Positions 11,691-21,732 of a stretch of 64,000 bases of DNA are shown here, piece by piece. Position numbers and translations under genes: made by a program. The first letter of the stretch is position 1. Each line of letters opens with the position of its first letter. The DNA is taken from NCBI GenBank assembly GCA_019055375.1, contig JAHQIW010000203.1, positions 186,001 to 250,000 on the forward strand, in the 5' to 3' direction. The stretch is from Parelaphostrongylus tenuis. Taxonomy: Eukaryota > Nematoda > Chromadorea > Rhabditida > Metastrongylidae. The notes under the pieces are model-generated. The model saw nothing but the letters and a program-made list of their open reading frames with translations. It searched no databases and was not told the DNA's origin.

Positions 11691-12610
11691 GATAGATTAT
11701 ATATCAATAGATGCGTCAGAAGTAGACCTTTCAAATGACATAGAAATCCACAAAAACAGGCATAGAAATCCAAAATCACCTAAAAACGACATTACCATCC
11801 AAACGATGGCTATTTTCTTCCCAACCTAATACTATATATGGTATGACATGGCCTATCAGTGATTCGAGCATATTGCAGTGAAAAAAAAAGATGTTACCAA
11901 AAAATATAGTGAAGTGTTGTGGTGGGGGATCGAATCAGCAACCTTCTTCCCAATGGGCTAAGGCGCAAAGCACTCATCACTTCTCGCTGCTCTCCGCTGA
12001 GTTCTCCGACGCGTGATGCAACGAGCTTAGTGCTGTGGGGCTGTTGTCCCATTATGTTAAACTTTATCAGTGTGTAACACGGAAAGAGGGTTGAAGGAAG
12101 AACCACAGAGAACGGCGAGGCAAATAGGCAATTCAATGGAAGCGAAACTGTGGATTCTCATGATAGGTTTATGGATAATGTGTGCCACCAAACGATCAGA
12201 CTAGAAAAGATAAAGAGGATATTCTCTCGCTGATCGTACTCGACATTTTAAGCGTATCAAGTATCACTGTAATACGCTGCTCTAAAGCGCAGGCTTGATG
12301 ATAATGATTGAAATACCTCCAACTCCTTTGAGGCTCCAGCTAGTTCATGACCATTTGTATTGACGTTTTTGGTATGTGTGTTATTTCAGACGCTTATAGC
12401 GTAGTGGAAGAAAGACATTTATCAAGAAATAGATTAGGGCATGTGAGATAAGGAAAGTACAAAGTCCAATAACTCAAATTAATTACAAAAGTTGAACTGA
12501 AATTTGATGATTCGTGCTAACAAAGGATGGCATTTTGAAGTGATAAGTAACTGCCAGATTACAGCAGCCTTCTTATGTGAATAGAAGAAAGTAAAATTGC
12601 TCAACAACAC

Positions 12611-12733
12611 CTGCACTCCGGTGAGCGTAATGGGAAAGACGATATAAAGTTGAAAGAGCAGGAGATAAATGCTGCATGTAATAATTTGTATTGTTATCAA
12701 ATAAAAACTGTTGCTGTGAAAATTCTTCCATCC
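12611..12733 (-). pseudogene. Copy A exon 2 (TM2), one-base deletion
   Basis: Flanked by TTGCAG and GTGTTG splice sites, as in the paralogue at 56657-56780. The paralogue reads GRIFVATVFYLIVIQII. Here one base is missing in the run TTTT-TAT, and the frame stops after GRIFTATVFI. The remainder (IYLLLFQLYIVFPITLTG) is still well preserved in the other frame, so the lesion is young or a sequencing error in an A/T run. Confidence 0.75.
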
Positions 12734-13127
12734 CTGCAATGATCTGAGCTGGTTACTTTTACCCGAGAATTCTCAAAACACCAACGGGAAAACTTTCCCC
12801 TATGGTTATAAAGACGCTATCCGCTTTTTCCAGGCTGTTTATTCAGGCTCAAAATCGTCCATAGATGTCTCAATCATTGTGGGTCACTACTACTTTACTT
12901 TTCGTGATAAAGCAGCCTATTTTTCAGACATCTTCATTTTCGCTGATTATTTTTCTTGCATTCAAGTTTTTATTTGACTATCGTTTAGCATCATCTGAAG
13001 CAGCTTCTCGTGGCTATTTTGACATATTACACTTACATATTTGTTTTGAGATAGAATTATCGCGAGAGCAAAAACGGTTGGCGAGCTAGACGAGTATCAC
13101 TAGGTTCAAGTGCGGCTTTCGCAGCAT

Positions 13128-13176
13128 ATGCATGGCTCAAAAATAACTATCAGGCATTTGAAATTTGAGCGTAGTC
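13128..13176. repeat. Direct repeat, left copy
   Basis: About 48 bases starting ATGCATGGCTCAAAAATA recur at 13421-13468 with few changes, about 245 bases apart. The segment between has no recognised content. This could be a tandem duplication or the ends of a small element. Confidence 0.55.
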
Positions 13177-13420
13177 TCTAGAAACACTCGAAACAAAGCT
13201 AGTTTTTTTCACGATTGCCAGTCAAGAGAAATCGATCGTACAAAACTGCCCGTTTCTTGATTTTATCACTTAACGGCATATGCAAATATTGCGTCTGCGG
13301 TTTCTTTATGTTAGGCTAGATCCCCACAGCATTGACTGGACCGAAGAACGCAGTGCACCTGGCGAGGCTGAAAGACAGAAACACGTGTTTTGCATTGCAT
13401 AAGTGCCCATAACAGACCAC

Positions 13421-13468
13421 ATGCATGGCTCAAAAATAGCTACTAGGCACACTAAAATATGAGCGTGG
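13421..13468. repeat. Direct repeat, right copy
   Basis: The partner of 13128-13176. It has the same start (ATGCATGGCTCAAAAATA) and the same end type (ATGAGCGT against TTGAGCGT). Confidence 0.55.
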
Positions 13469-13907
13469 GCTACGACATAAAGCATTGTGACAAACGGAGT
13501 TTAGGAAGATTTCGCAATGGACTCCCTCGTACTGGAAACCGCGAACTAGAAAACAATATAGCATCTTACCTATGTAAGCAAAGGATCACAGACAGAGACA
13601 GTTTCTCTCAAATTCTCTTATCACTCGGAAGAGATGATTGTTCTTATCCTTTCTCACATTCAAAAAGGTTTACCAAGGCGTAACCAGTAAAACTAAAGTA
13701 ATTCAAGATGAATTTCCAAGCACTGGATATATTTGGATGGTGTTGTAGATTATAGAACTTCGCTGCAAATGCAAATTGTCTCTAGTTGTAAAATATCTAT
13801 ATTAATAAAGGTAGTTGAGAATATCGAGTTAAAGCGAAGTTATCAGCAGTCGTAAGTAGAGTTCAACGAGGCAAATTACCTCGCCATGGCTGGTTAATAG
13901 CGAATTG

Positions 13908-14051
13908 TACAAGTCCTGTTCAGTTCCACCTATCCCGGAGAGATGATAAGCTTGGTGAGGCCTGTGCACGGTATCGCACCATCGACTATTAATTGATCGA
14001 CCACTACTGTATCGCAGAGCACCTCTAACTAGTGGATCACGTGCGCTCTCT
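13908..14051 (-). mobile_element. SINE-1 head fragment
   Basis: Reads as the reverse of the SINE-1 head and first body part (ATCCCGGAGAGATG, AGAGCACCTCTAAC, GTGCGCTC). It is diverged and truncated. A plus-strand body fragment follows at 14110, so two pieces lie head to head. Confidence 0.5.
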
Positions 14052-14109
14052 CGACACCAGACTTGTCAAAAAGGGTAGAAGTACTGACTTTTTAGATCAT
14101 TACGCCAGA

Positions 14110-14215
14110 ACGAGTTATTGCAGAGGCCAGAAATTCTTTCACTCATCTCTGACGATGGTAGATTAAGATAACTGAAGTGTCAATCCTCAGGCATTGAATG
14201 GCACCGAGAGCTTGT
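14110..14215 (+). mobile_element. SINE-1 body/tail fragment
   Basis: CGAGTTATTGCAGAGGCCAG and TCAGGCATTGAATGGCACCG correspond to the body and tail of SINE-1 (compare 5500-5611). Strongly diverged. Confidence 0.4.
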
Positions 14216-14294
14216 CCATTTATCTTTTACTGAATTGCAATGAATGATGAAGTCACTCAACTGGAAAACAAAGCGTGTGTACATTGCATTTTTT

Positions 14295-14431
14295 TCAACT
14301 ATTCGTCTTTACTAATAGCATCTTGGCCATCAAATGAAGATTCAGCGAAGCATAGATGATGCTCAAGAATATCAGTGAAGCGATAAAGAGGACAGATAGC
14401 GCAAAAGTCGAAGGAAAACTCGGCTTAGGTC
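14295..14431 (-). other. Hydrophobic open frame in intron 1 of copy A
   Basis: A minus-strand frame contains FALSVLFIASLIFLSIIYAS followed by NLHLMAKMLLVKTNS and a stop, so it looks like one membrane helix plus a short basic tail. It has no start codon of its own, a poor acceptor (ATTAG) and no counterpart found in block B. It may be a fossil exon of another receptor or chance. Confidence 0.25.
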
Positions 14432-14691
14432 TAATTACATGAAAAAGCGTCCTACAATTTTCCAACACAAATGTCTTATATTTGCGAATTGGTTTTCTTT
14501 CAACGCCTCTGCTCTAAAGTACCTCGTTCGAGTTGTTCCGAAGGTTTAAGTTAATGAAAGCTCATTGAGTAGGCGAGATTAATAGATGAGTAAACATATG
14601 AATATTGATATCACGATACACCACTTATGGGTTCCCAAGCATCTCAAACTTCGTCACAGGTCTCCATGAAAATTCACCAGATTGTCATTAC

Positions 14692-14811
14692 CTTATAAAG
14701 TGCGGCAATCACAATGAAATTTGGCGCGATACCACTGAGTGCAGAAATGAGAACAACCAAAGCACAGATCAGTCGAATAGTTGGTGTCGCTTCAACGTCC
14801 ATTGTGTCCAT
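14692..14811 (-). CDS. Copy A exon 1: N-terminus and TM1
   Basis: Two in-frame ATGs at 14811 and 14802. The second aligns with the only ATG of the paralogue (62240) and gives exactly 37 codons to the GTAATG donor. TM1 reads LICALVVLISALSGIAPNF, with the G..xN motif typical of TM1 in nematode receptors. The frame is intact. Confidence 0.8.
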
Positions 14812-14869
14812 GCTTTTTCTTTCCTCTTTCAATAAGCCTAAAAGCGTCTATAGTTAATCAATTTGTACA

Positions 14870-15290
14870 GCCATCTTGATGGCAATAATGTCAGAGCCAT
14901 GTGCGGTCGTGGTTTGGCAGTGAATACGGAAGTGCTGTAGTGAAGTGATCTTGTGAGGAGCAGTGATTTGAGTCAGTTGTCAGATCCGAATAGTGCTAAT
15001 GCAGCCAGATTACTCGACGGGACAGTACTTTGCCGCATGGGACTTTCACGATTCTCCTCAAGAGAAGTTCTCATGCCTTGATTAACAGTTTGAAGTAATA
15101 ACAATAATATATCAATGGCAATGCAGGATTGTATCGGTATCGCAGTAATAGTTGAACTTGCAACAAGAAACAAACCAACTGTGAGCTCGAAGTAATGACG
15201 ACACTGACGACTTAATACATTGCTAACTTGACTAATCACGCTGTCTGTGCTAATTTAATAAGCAGAGTGTTGATAGAAAAACTATTGTAA
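14870..15290 (-). promoter_or_regulatory. Conserved 5' flank of receptor copy A
   Basis: This stretch upstream of exon 1 matches 62310-62720 upstream of the paralogue (for example CGTCATTA..TTCGAGCTC and AAACCACGACCGCACATG on the minus strand). It contains a hydrophobic frame (ELTVGLFLVASSTITAI) which is broken in block B, so I treat it as duplicated promoter or upstream DNA and not as an exon. No core promoter motif can be fixed. Confidence 0.4.
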
Positions 15291-15565
15291 GTGTTCAACA
15301 AAAGATTCTAGAAACTTTCTCGATAAGTAGTAAACAGTAGAGGTGCCGGTAAACATTTCCCACAGTCCCCAAAAATAGAGTTGAATCTACCACATTTTCT
15401 AACGAATGTACTTATGTTGATTGAGGTAAAATGTTTTTTTGAATTTCCTAAAGCGTGTTTGTTTTTTGATGGGATGAGAGTGTCAAATAACGGCTCAGTG
15501 CGAAAATAATTGCAATTTTCTCACGTGAATCTCAAATTATTATAACTGGTCTCAAAAAATCCTTA

Positions 15566-16030
15566 CTAATTAAAATGGGGACCACTAGAATCGACACATA
15601 TTGCCAACAAAAAATATGCTTTTTTCCACAGCATGAAAATCGATGCCTCTAGGTTTGACGAGTTCCTGTAAAGCTTTTCCTGTGTCCTTTTGGTTACGAA
15701 AGCGCAAAAGTTGCCGAGATGCTTGGAGATGAGGATCAGTGGGCACGAGGTCCGGCTAATATGGAGGATGTGGCAAATCTCGTAGCCCAGTTCGTTAAAC
15801 TTTTTGAGCGTTCTCTGTGTGACTTGTGGCCGCGCGTTGTCGGTGAGAAGATCTGGGTACCTTCTGTTGACCAGTGCCGGCCGCACTTGCAGTTTTCGGT
15901 GCTCATCGATTTGCTAAGCATATTTCTCAGATGTAATGGTTTCGTCGAAATTCAAAAAGCTGTAGTAGATTAGACCGGCACATAACCATCACACAGTGAC
16001 CATGTCCATTTCTTAGGCGTAATTTCGGCT
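15566..16030 (-). pseudogene. Mariner transposase remnant (catalytic core)
   Basis: On the minus strand, across three frames, the order is PEHFPKPKL, then LFEFRRNHYI (equivalent to the SFLNPGETIT region), KLQVRPALVNRRYPDLL, a TDNARPQVTQRTLKKFNELG block with the second catalytic D, and LISKHLGNF. This is the core of a mariner-family transposase. Multiple frameshifts make it dead. It ends about 45 bases before the LTR at 16082, so the LTR element may have cut away the rest. It differs in sequence from the mariner at 11281. Confidence 0.82.
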
Positions 16031-16081
16031 TCGGAAAGTGCTCTGGAGCATCTTTTCGATCATCCGTTAAGCTTGTAATGG

Positions 16082-17159
16082 TTAGTGTAGTGAATGCCTT
16101 GTCGGTTGATATGTGTTTGTACCTGCCACGCGAATTAATTTATCAGAAAATACAGCAAGAATAAACCACGCTAAGAAAACAACCTACAAAAAATAATAAT
16201 AGCAAAATAGTATAGCAATACCGGTTATAATTATACATTAATCCTCCAACGACATATTAGGAAAATAAACCACTCGATCAATAGTCGGTCAGAGTCAATA
16301 AGTAATGAGTGGATCCGTAAGAGACAAAGGTGGATGAGAGACACGGGTGGGTGAGAGACACAGTAGATGAGAGACAGGCGCTAACGGTACATTACGAAAC
16401 ACCACGAACGGTCGATGGACTGGCGCGGTTCGCTCGATCGATATGTGAGTGAAAAGTCAAGACGTCAAGATTACACGAGTTCACAGAGCAGGAACCAACG
16501 GATAATTCACGAGGAGTACCTAGAGTGCTTGAAAGCCGCAACCAGGAGACGGAGGCTCGGGGAGATACCATAGCCGCCTTGGAAGGACGAGACCACGGAG
16601 TGGTTTGTTGGGTGGATGACATGTGAGTGCTGTCGTTGTACGAATCATATCTGTACATAACATGAATCCAGATAGTCCTGTGAACCTGTGTACCTATCCC
16701 ACAATGGTGAGTCGCCAATGACTCTCACTATTGGGTTGGTCTCCGTGGCTCGGGCTTGCATTACAATCGTCATCGAATTACGAATAATCGATGATCAAGC
16801 CAAAAGTGGTACACAACCATGCATGTCTTATGTGCGGTGGTTATCAGCCATCAATACGTATGCAACAAGGCTATTTCAACTCATGGAATCAACGAGAGCG
16901 ACTAACATGCAATGAGAGCGGATACGTTCAGGAAGGAGAGAGGAGGATAGGCGACTGCACAGGCCAGCTTCAGGTGCTCGTCTGCCGCCGTCGTCGTCGG
17001 CCCACTGCCCGCGTACGTCCAATATATCATATGCACATTTTACGCGCAGGACCCCATCGCCGCTCGTCCTTTAAAGTTACATAAACGATCGCCCACCTTA
17101 TCATACTGCTCACTCGAGTATTGTAATCAAGAAAATAGCAAGGAATTTTACATGAGTTG
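16082..17159 (-). repeat. 3' LTR of BEL/Pao element 1
   Basis: Aligns along its whole length with 21733-22803, for example GATATGTGTTTG, CAGAAAATACAGCAAGAAT, GGCGCTAAC, GCCGCAACCAGGAGACGGAG and AATAGCAAGGAAT. The inner end at CATGAGTTG is well defined. The outer end is approximate. It contains short GATGAGAGACA-like repeats near 16340-16375. Confidence 0.85.
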
Positions 17160-17480
17160 CTATAGTCGGGCCCCGAGAAAGCGAGGTTTGCTGCCCACTA
17201 TGCTCGTTGTTTCGTCAGCGACCGTGATAGAACTTGCAATGACGTGGTTAGAAACGTATAACATCGAACTGTAAAATGAAACTATGTGATTGAGTTTTTT
17301 GCATTGACGTCGTGGATTGCTAGAAGTCATTGCTTCGCCTTGTTGCGTTGGCGATGTTGTACTGTCACGCACCGTTGCTCAGGGACGTAGGTTGTATCGC
17401 CTTTGTTCGGATTCATCGTTGCTCTGCTGGTCGTCGTTCACGTCTCGGACTTGTGGTGGTTCCTCATCATCGTTCAATTC
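17160..17480 (-). other. 3' internal tail of BEL/Pao element 1
   Basis: Between the integrase C-terminus and the 3' LTR. The minus strand next to the LTR reads CGCTTTCTCGGGGCCCGAC, only partly purine-rich, so the polypurine tract is weak. A 70-residue minus-strand frame (17160-17372) is not recognised. Confidence 0.5.
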
Positions 17481-18530
17481 GCTGGTCGCTGGATAGTACG
17501 TCCGCTGGTTAGCCTTACTTGCGCCTCTCGTATCGCTCCACTTTCTGATTGCTGTATGCTAATAATTCGGTATATTTTCCAGCTGTTTCGGCGAAGTACA
17601 GATTCACAAATAAGTACAACAGCTCCCGCTTCCGGTAGGGTTGGTGTGTCTCTTTTATGATCCATGTTGAAGTTGTGAGTCTCTCATAAACTTCTGAAGT
17701 ATTGCTGACCCCAGATTGTCCAATATCGTTCTATCAACCTGTAGCCCGATATCAATGCCTTGGTTGCTAGCTGCAGCGTCCTAATTGATGCGCTTTCGTT
17801 TGGTAGAAGGTAGTCCTGATCCTGAACTTGAGTTGCGACCGTCTCCATTGGATACGTCTGCATCATGTCTCGCTAAAAGAAGTCGATTGGGCGTAATATA
17901 AGCGAGTCCGTCTTGTCTTGTCCGACGTGTGTCAAAAATCTTAAATTTATGACTCCTTCAATTTCCGCCAGTAGCGTAGATAATTAAGACGATGTTGAAC
18001 TCCTTTTCTGTAGCACTTTGTAGATGGAATGCTTAGACGTTTTTATAAACCGTTCATAGAACGCTCCTTGCCATGGGGCATAGAGAGTAATGTTCTCCAT
18101 GTGACAGCGTGATCTGCCATCGTTCTTGCGAATGAATCATCGCCCGTCATGGGCACTTAACTGTACGTAAGATCTAGTCCACCAGACTGAAACTAGCTGC
18201 GTTATCTGACGTAATTGACCGTGGAATTCCGCGTCTTGCAAAGAATCACCGTAGGCCTGATAGTAACTCGTTGGTGGTCATGTCCGGTACTAGTTCTAGG
18301 TGAAGTAGCCTTGTCTTGCGCATGTTAGAGGCACTCCGAATCCTTTCCTTGTGCAATCTTTATCTTTTACGGACATCGGGCCGAAGTAATCTATCCCGCT
18401 GTGTTCGAATGGGCGTGACCTAACAACTCTTCTTTCCAGCAGATCGTCCATAGCCGGGTATTCGTACGATAGGCTGCTAATCTTTTGGCACGGAATGCAC
18501 TTTCCCGACAATTCGACGACTCACTTGCCT
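17480..18530 (-). pseudogene. BEL/Pao integrase remnant
   Basis: Minus-strand fragments in several frames. CIPCQ (zinc-binding end) and FEHSGIDYFGP lie near 18390-18500; the D of GIDYFGP is the first catalytic residue. Near 18060 is LYAPWQGAFYERF, with the third catalytic acidic residue (E). Near 17500-17860 are LPNESASIRTL, WTIWGQQYF and GAVVLICESVLRRNSWK, the C-terminal strand-rich domain of Pao integrases. Integrase would join element DNA to the host chromosome. Frameshifts and stops make it inactive. Confidence 0.82.
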
Positions 18531-18539
18531 TAGTCGAGG

Positions 18540-19139
18540 TGTCCAAAATCGACGTCAGCCGTGAGCCATTGTCTGATTCGCTCCTACGTGGTATGGGAGG
18601 TGCTCCTCGGTCATTATCGCTTCAGCTAGTGCGGTTTGCGGTATGATTAGCATTGCTTGCTTCGTTTCGAATGATTGCCTGATTTCCCAATCCGTCCTTG
18701 CACCGAAGAATTCCGTGTTCGTCTTGGTATACGTTGCAGTTTTTGAAACTTCTGCGAGTATTGCTGGTTAATGTTCTATTTAATGATTCCTTATCACCTT
18801 AACACCATTCGGTTATAAGTAGCCGTAATGTGAGAGTCTGCCGTCACTGAGTTGGTTTCTAGAATGCTTCTCAATACACGTTTGCACCATGTCTGGATTT
18901 CTGGAATTCTTCTCAGTACAAGTCTACACATTATCTGGATTTCTAAAATGTTTTCAGTACACGTTTGCACAGTTCTTCATTTCCGTTCGTGAGTGGCTTT
19001 TTGATAAACCGAAGGGCATATGCTGTGATTCGCTTCGCTGTTCTCCACTGCTTGATTCGTCTCCAATCCAGTAGCCCGTCTTCGATATCAGCACTTGCCT
19101 GCAGAACTATAGCAGTTTCCTCCATTTATTCGTCTTCAT
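18540..19139 (-). pseudogene. Spacer between RNase H and integrase, element 1
   Basis: Minus-strand coding remnant of the polyprotein between the RNase H and the integrase zinc region. It is broken into short frames with no clear motif. Open frames on the plus strand here are shadows. Confidence 0.45.
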
Positions 19140-19694
19140 CTAAGCTGAAAAACCGACTGTGCTTTTGGGAAATTTGATCTTTGATGAATGGCAATCTTGT
19201 TCACCTAGTGTGATGTTCGAACCCGATTTCGTTTGCTCCTCTTGTTGCGCAGCTGCTATTTTCACATCATTCGTCAAGTATCTAAATTGTACTGGTATGT
19301 CCATTTCGTTTACATTTCGTCTTATATTGTTCCCTCGGTTCCTCACCAACGTATCGCAATCCTTTTCTGTTCCGGTTATCAGCCAGTTTAGTGCGATTTC
19401 CGAATCAGATAATATAGTTATCCTTTCTATCCTTGAATGATTCTCTAGAGCCGTACAGATTGTGTATGCCAGACGCGTTGCCATCGTTATAGCATTGAGC
19501 TCCAGTTTCGGAATCGTGGTGTTGGATTTGAGTGACTGCAATTCGTATTTTGCTGTGAAAAGATGTGAACTCATCATTTTTTGTGAGGTATGCAACGCTC
19601 GTTGGTGTCCGCAAAGAGAGACAGTGCTAGAAATTCCGATTTGGGTGATTTTCCTCGGAAAAAGTGTTTTGAACCCGTCGAAAGCGTTTGCCAT
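19140..19694 (-). pseudogene. BEL/Pao RNase H region
   Basis: A 184-residue open minus-strand frame with TTIPKLELNAITMATRLAY and ITILSDSEIALNWL, the two acidic signatures of the Pao RNase H, which degrades the RNA strand of the RNA:DNA hybrid. It continues from the reverse transcriptase after a frame break and is the longest surviving frame of the element. Confidence 0.82.
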
Positions 19695-19699
19695 TCGGC

Positions 19700-20460
19700 T
19701 TCACTATTCCACATGCTCTGGTGATAGTTGGTCGTCCCATTTGTAGTAATGTGCCCCTAGCTCCTGGTAGAGCAGTTTTCCTGGTAACATGAGTGGGCGC
19801 AAGTCATCTCAAGAGATCATATATGGCTGCCACTTGTTCCACAGTGGACCGTTTGATTAGTTTTTTCTTTCTCGAATAACTGTGTGTCAATTTGTTGCAT
19901 GGTATTTTGATCGTTTGAGAGGAATTGCTTTAGGTTTATGACCAGTTTTAAAGATCCGCTTCGACCTATTGACCGCCTCTATTGCTGATGATGACGTGAC
20001 GATTACGTTGTCTACGTACGTATTCTCTGTTAATGCTCTTTCAAGCTTCGGATTGTCATAGTAGCTGCTTGCGTAATCTTTGATGGTTCCGGCTAGTAAG
20101 AATGGCGAGCAGTTGAGGCCGAACGTGACTCTCGTGAATCTGTAGATGGCCAAGCTACTATGGTTGATTGGCTGTGATACGTGCCAAATCAATTAAAGAG
20201 TGTGGTGTCTCTATCCTCCTCGTGTAGTGTTTACTTAGAGAAAGGCTTTTTTCACATCACTAATGAGTGCGACGTTACCGATTCGAAATCTAGGCCAAAT
20301 ATCGAATATCTGAGATAACAAGACTGGTCCATGATCGAGGACGTCGCTCAACGATGGTGACATTTGTGCAAGTGCTGAGGCATCGTATACGATTCTTAGT
20401 TTTGTTGTCTCTTTGCTGGAAGTCAGTACTTCCTGATGAGGAAGGTAGTGTACTACCACT
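19700..20460 (-). pseudogene. BEL/Pao reverse transcriptase remnant
   Basis: Two frames carry the fingers/palm signatures. 20235-20459 has LTSSKETTKLRIVYDASAL, SLSDVLDHGPVLL and VALISDVKKAFL (first palm aspartate). 19887-20192 has TRVTFGLNCSPFLLAGTIK and TYVDNVIV, the Pao version of the YxDD box. A frameshift near 20200 separates them. In an intact element this enzyme copies element RNA into DNA from a tRNA primer. Confidence 0.85.
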
Positions 20461-20933
20461 TCTTTGCTTGGTGCTGATTCATCTACTTCTTCTATAGCGC
20501 TTTGCTACCGCTGTTCTTTGATGGTCTCATGATATTTTGGCAAACTATTAGGCCTGGTTTTCAAGGCTTTAAGTGTAGCGTGCAGTCTTTTTAAGGCCAT
20601 TACCTTGTTTACGCGTCATCTTTCCACGACAGTTTACGTAGTAGACATCGTCTCGTTTTTCTTTTGCTTCTTCAAACTGTTGCCATGTGGCCATGTTTTG
20701 TATTCCTCACTCTTTTGTGGTTCATCATGTAAATTCATGAATCCCTTTTGATTTGAACGTACAGAACTCGTTCCGAAATTATTCTTCAGGATTGTCATTG
20801 GGACTGGTAGTTCCCTTGAACGAAAACGTGATTGTTGCTTGACGCAAGCTAGTCCCTTTCGTGTGGCCCAGTTGCCAGATATCCTAGTTTTGATGAAATC
20901 AGAAGTAGTCCTGAAAGTAGCGCCTTCTTCGAG

Positions 20934-21640
20934 CTAAGCCGTTGTCCAGCAGGGAGAAGAGGTCTGCACATCCAAGGAGGATTTTTGGTTGGATGCTTTG
21001 AAAGTGCGGATCGATGGAAAGCTTGATGTTGCTGTCACGTAGGAAGGTTCTATACTTTTGCTCAGCGGTACGCGTCGCAGTGGCTTCGTGATGTTTTCAA
21101 CTACGGTTACTTTGATGACGTCAGATTCACCTTGCGCGTCTCGTAACTGGACGACTATTACTCCGCAATTCTTCTTGACTTTTTTGAAATCTCCGAGCGC
21201 GTGTATGGTCAAGTCCATAGAGTCGGTTTGTGACAGTTTAGGTCATTCGGTCGATGCTTTAATGGTGAACGATCTATCCGCTCCTGTGTCCAATACCACG
21301 TATACTTTCTCTTGCTTCTTGGAGTTTCTGTTGAGGACTCGAACTTCTCCAGCCAGAATCAGTGCCTCCGTTACATCTCCTTTTTGAGGCTGTATAACAA
21401 TTTCTTCGTTGGTTGTAGTGTCCGCGATCAGTGCGTTAGCTTTGGAAGTTTTTGAAGTGCTGTGTTTCGTCGTTGTCTCCTGTCGTTTTTCAAGTCTTCG
21501 CATCCCGTCGGTTTCAACGTTCTCCCCTTTCCTTGGTTTATTGTCCGGTGGCACGCTCCTGTCCTTGCAGATTTAGGCATGGTGACCCAGTCTGCCGCAG
21601 TTTCGACACGCTCCAAATTTGCATATGGCCGTGAATGTCA
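20934..21640 (-). pseudogene. Gag CCHC knuckle and aspartic protease remnant
   Basis: At about 21575-21625 the minus strand reads CRNCGRLGHHA-stop-IC, a CX2CX4HX4C zinc knuckle interrupted by a TAA. It runs into a basic linker and VYVVLDTGADRSFTIK (21250-21300), the DTGA active-site loop of a retroviral-type protease. 20934-21218 continues with LGDFKKVKKNCGVIVVQL-like protease/linker text in another frame. Nothing of gag upstream of the knuckle remains. Confidence 0.8.
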
Positions 21641-21711
21641 TCGGTGATTCAGTGACACAATGCTCGCCTGCCAAGCGGGCGACCCGAGTTCGATTCCCGG
21701 CCAATGCACCA
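21638..21711 (+). tRNA. tRNA-Gly(GCC)-like sequence with CCA at primer site
   Basis: The plus strand matches a nematode tRNA-Gly over its whole length. It has CATCGGTGATTCAGTGA, then ATGCTCGCCTGCCAAGCGGG (anticodon GCC), then GTTCGATTCCCGG, and ends CCAATGCA-CCA. The CCA end is not gene-encoded in eukaryotes. It lies antisense to the element, directly inside the 5' LTR, where a primer-binding site is expected. So it is best read as a tRNA primer copied into the element, not as a chromosomal tRNA gene. The D loop (TGACACAA for TGGTAGAA) is mutated. Confidence 0.75.
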
Positions 21712-21732
21712 AGTAATTGCAGTGATTACAGC

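Larger units (their letters stand above)
8403..12610. other. Intron 2 of copy A
   Basis: The intron contains the tRNA-like sequence at 9610, R1 repeat fragments at 10110 and 10960 and the mariner remnant at 11281. Nothing else was recognised in 8760-9600 or 11700-12600. The only oddity there is a GC-richer patch at 11920-12130 with a tRNA B-box-like string but no proper A-box spacing. Confidence 0.45.
1319..14811 (-). pseudogene. Srx-class 7TM chemoreceptor pseudogene (copy A)
   Basis: Seven exons rebuild a serpentine receptor: TM1 (14692-14802), TM2 (12611-12733), TM3 (8242-8402), TM4 (8095-8179), extracellular loop 2 (7844-7902), TM5 with the third cytoplasmic loop (5939-6073), and TM6-TM7 plus tail (1319-1612). 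Srx hallmarks seen are LSIDRLTIFVFP after TM3, a GC..KKF loop-2 cysteine, a KKEILFLIQ motif before TM6 and FNRDVREHAR after TM7. Srx receptors are nematode candidate chemosensory GPCRs in the plasma membrane of sensory neurons. Compared with the paralogue at 36016-62240, the TM2 and TM4 exons each lack one base, giving two frameshifts. Both lie beside short A/T runs, so sequencing error is not excluded. Introns hold SINE pieces, a mariner remnant and other repeats. A linking exon between exons 1 and 2 was not found. Confidence 0.72.
650..15290 (-). repeat. Duplicated block A (Srx receptor unit)
   Basis: This block and 35230-62720 share the same ordered minus-strand signals. These are a conserved AT-rich 3' flank (A 656-931, B 35250-35540), seven receptor exons, matching intron segments next to the exons, and about 0.45 kb of matching sequence upstream of exon 1. 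One example pair is the intron text at 1640-1920 against 36340-36650, which shares TGTATCAATTGCTGCT. The exact ends are approximate because similarity fades. Block A is about half the length of block B, mainly because B has more mobile-element insertions. Confidence 0.75.

Noticed and set aside
11920..12130. Possible third tRNA-derived element (TAGCCCATTGG, GATTCGATCCCC on the minus strand)
   Set aside because: The two box-like strings are only about 25 bases apart, too close for a tRNA promoter, and no second copy was seen.
14973..15239. Hydrophobic minus-strand frame upstream of exon 1 as a further receptor exon
   Set aside because: The matching stretch in block B (62450-62620) is broken by stops and the receptor already has a complete seven-helix set downstream.
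19159..19746. Plus-strand frames of 93-94 residues with hydrophobic text
   Set aside because: They are antisense shadows of the RNase H region of BEL/Pao element 1.
20400..20480. CTGATGAGGAAGG as another hammerhead core
   Set aside because: No GAAA after a paired stem II and no closing stems; it is coding sequence of the BEL/Pao reverse transcriptase.
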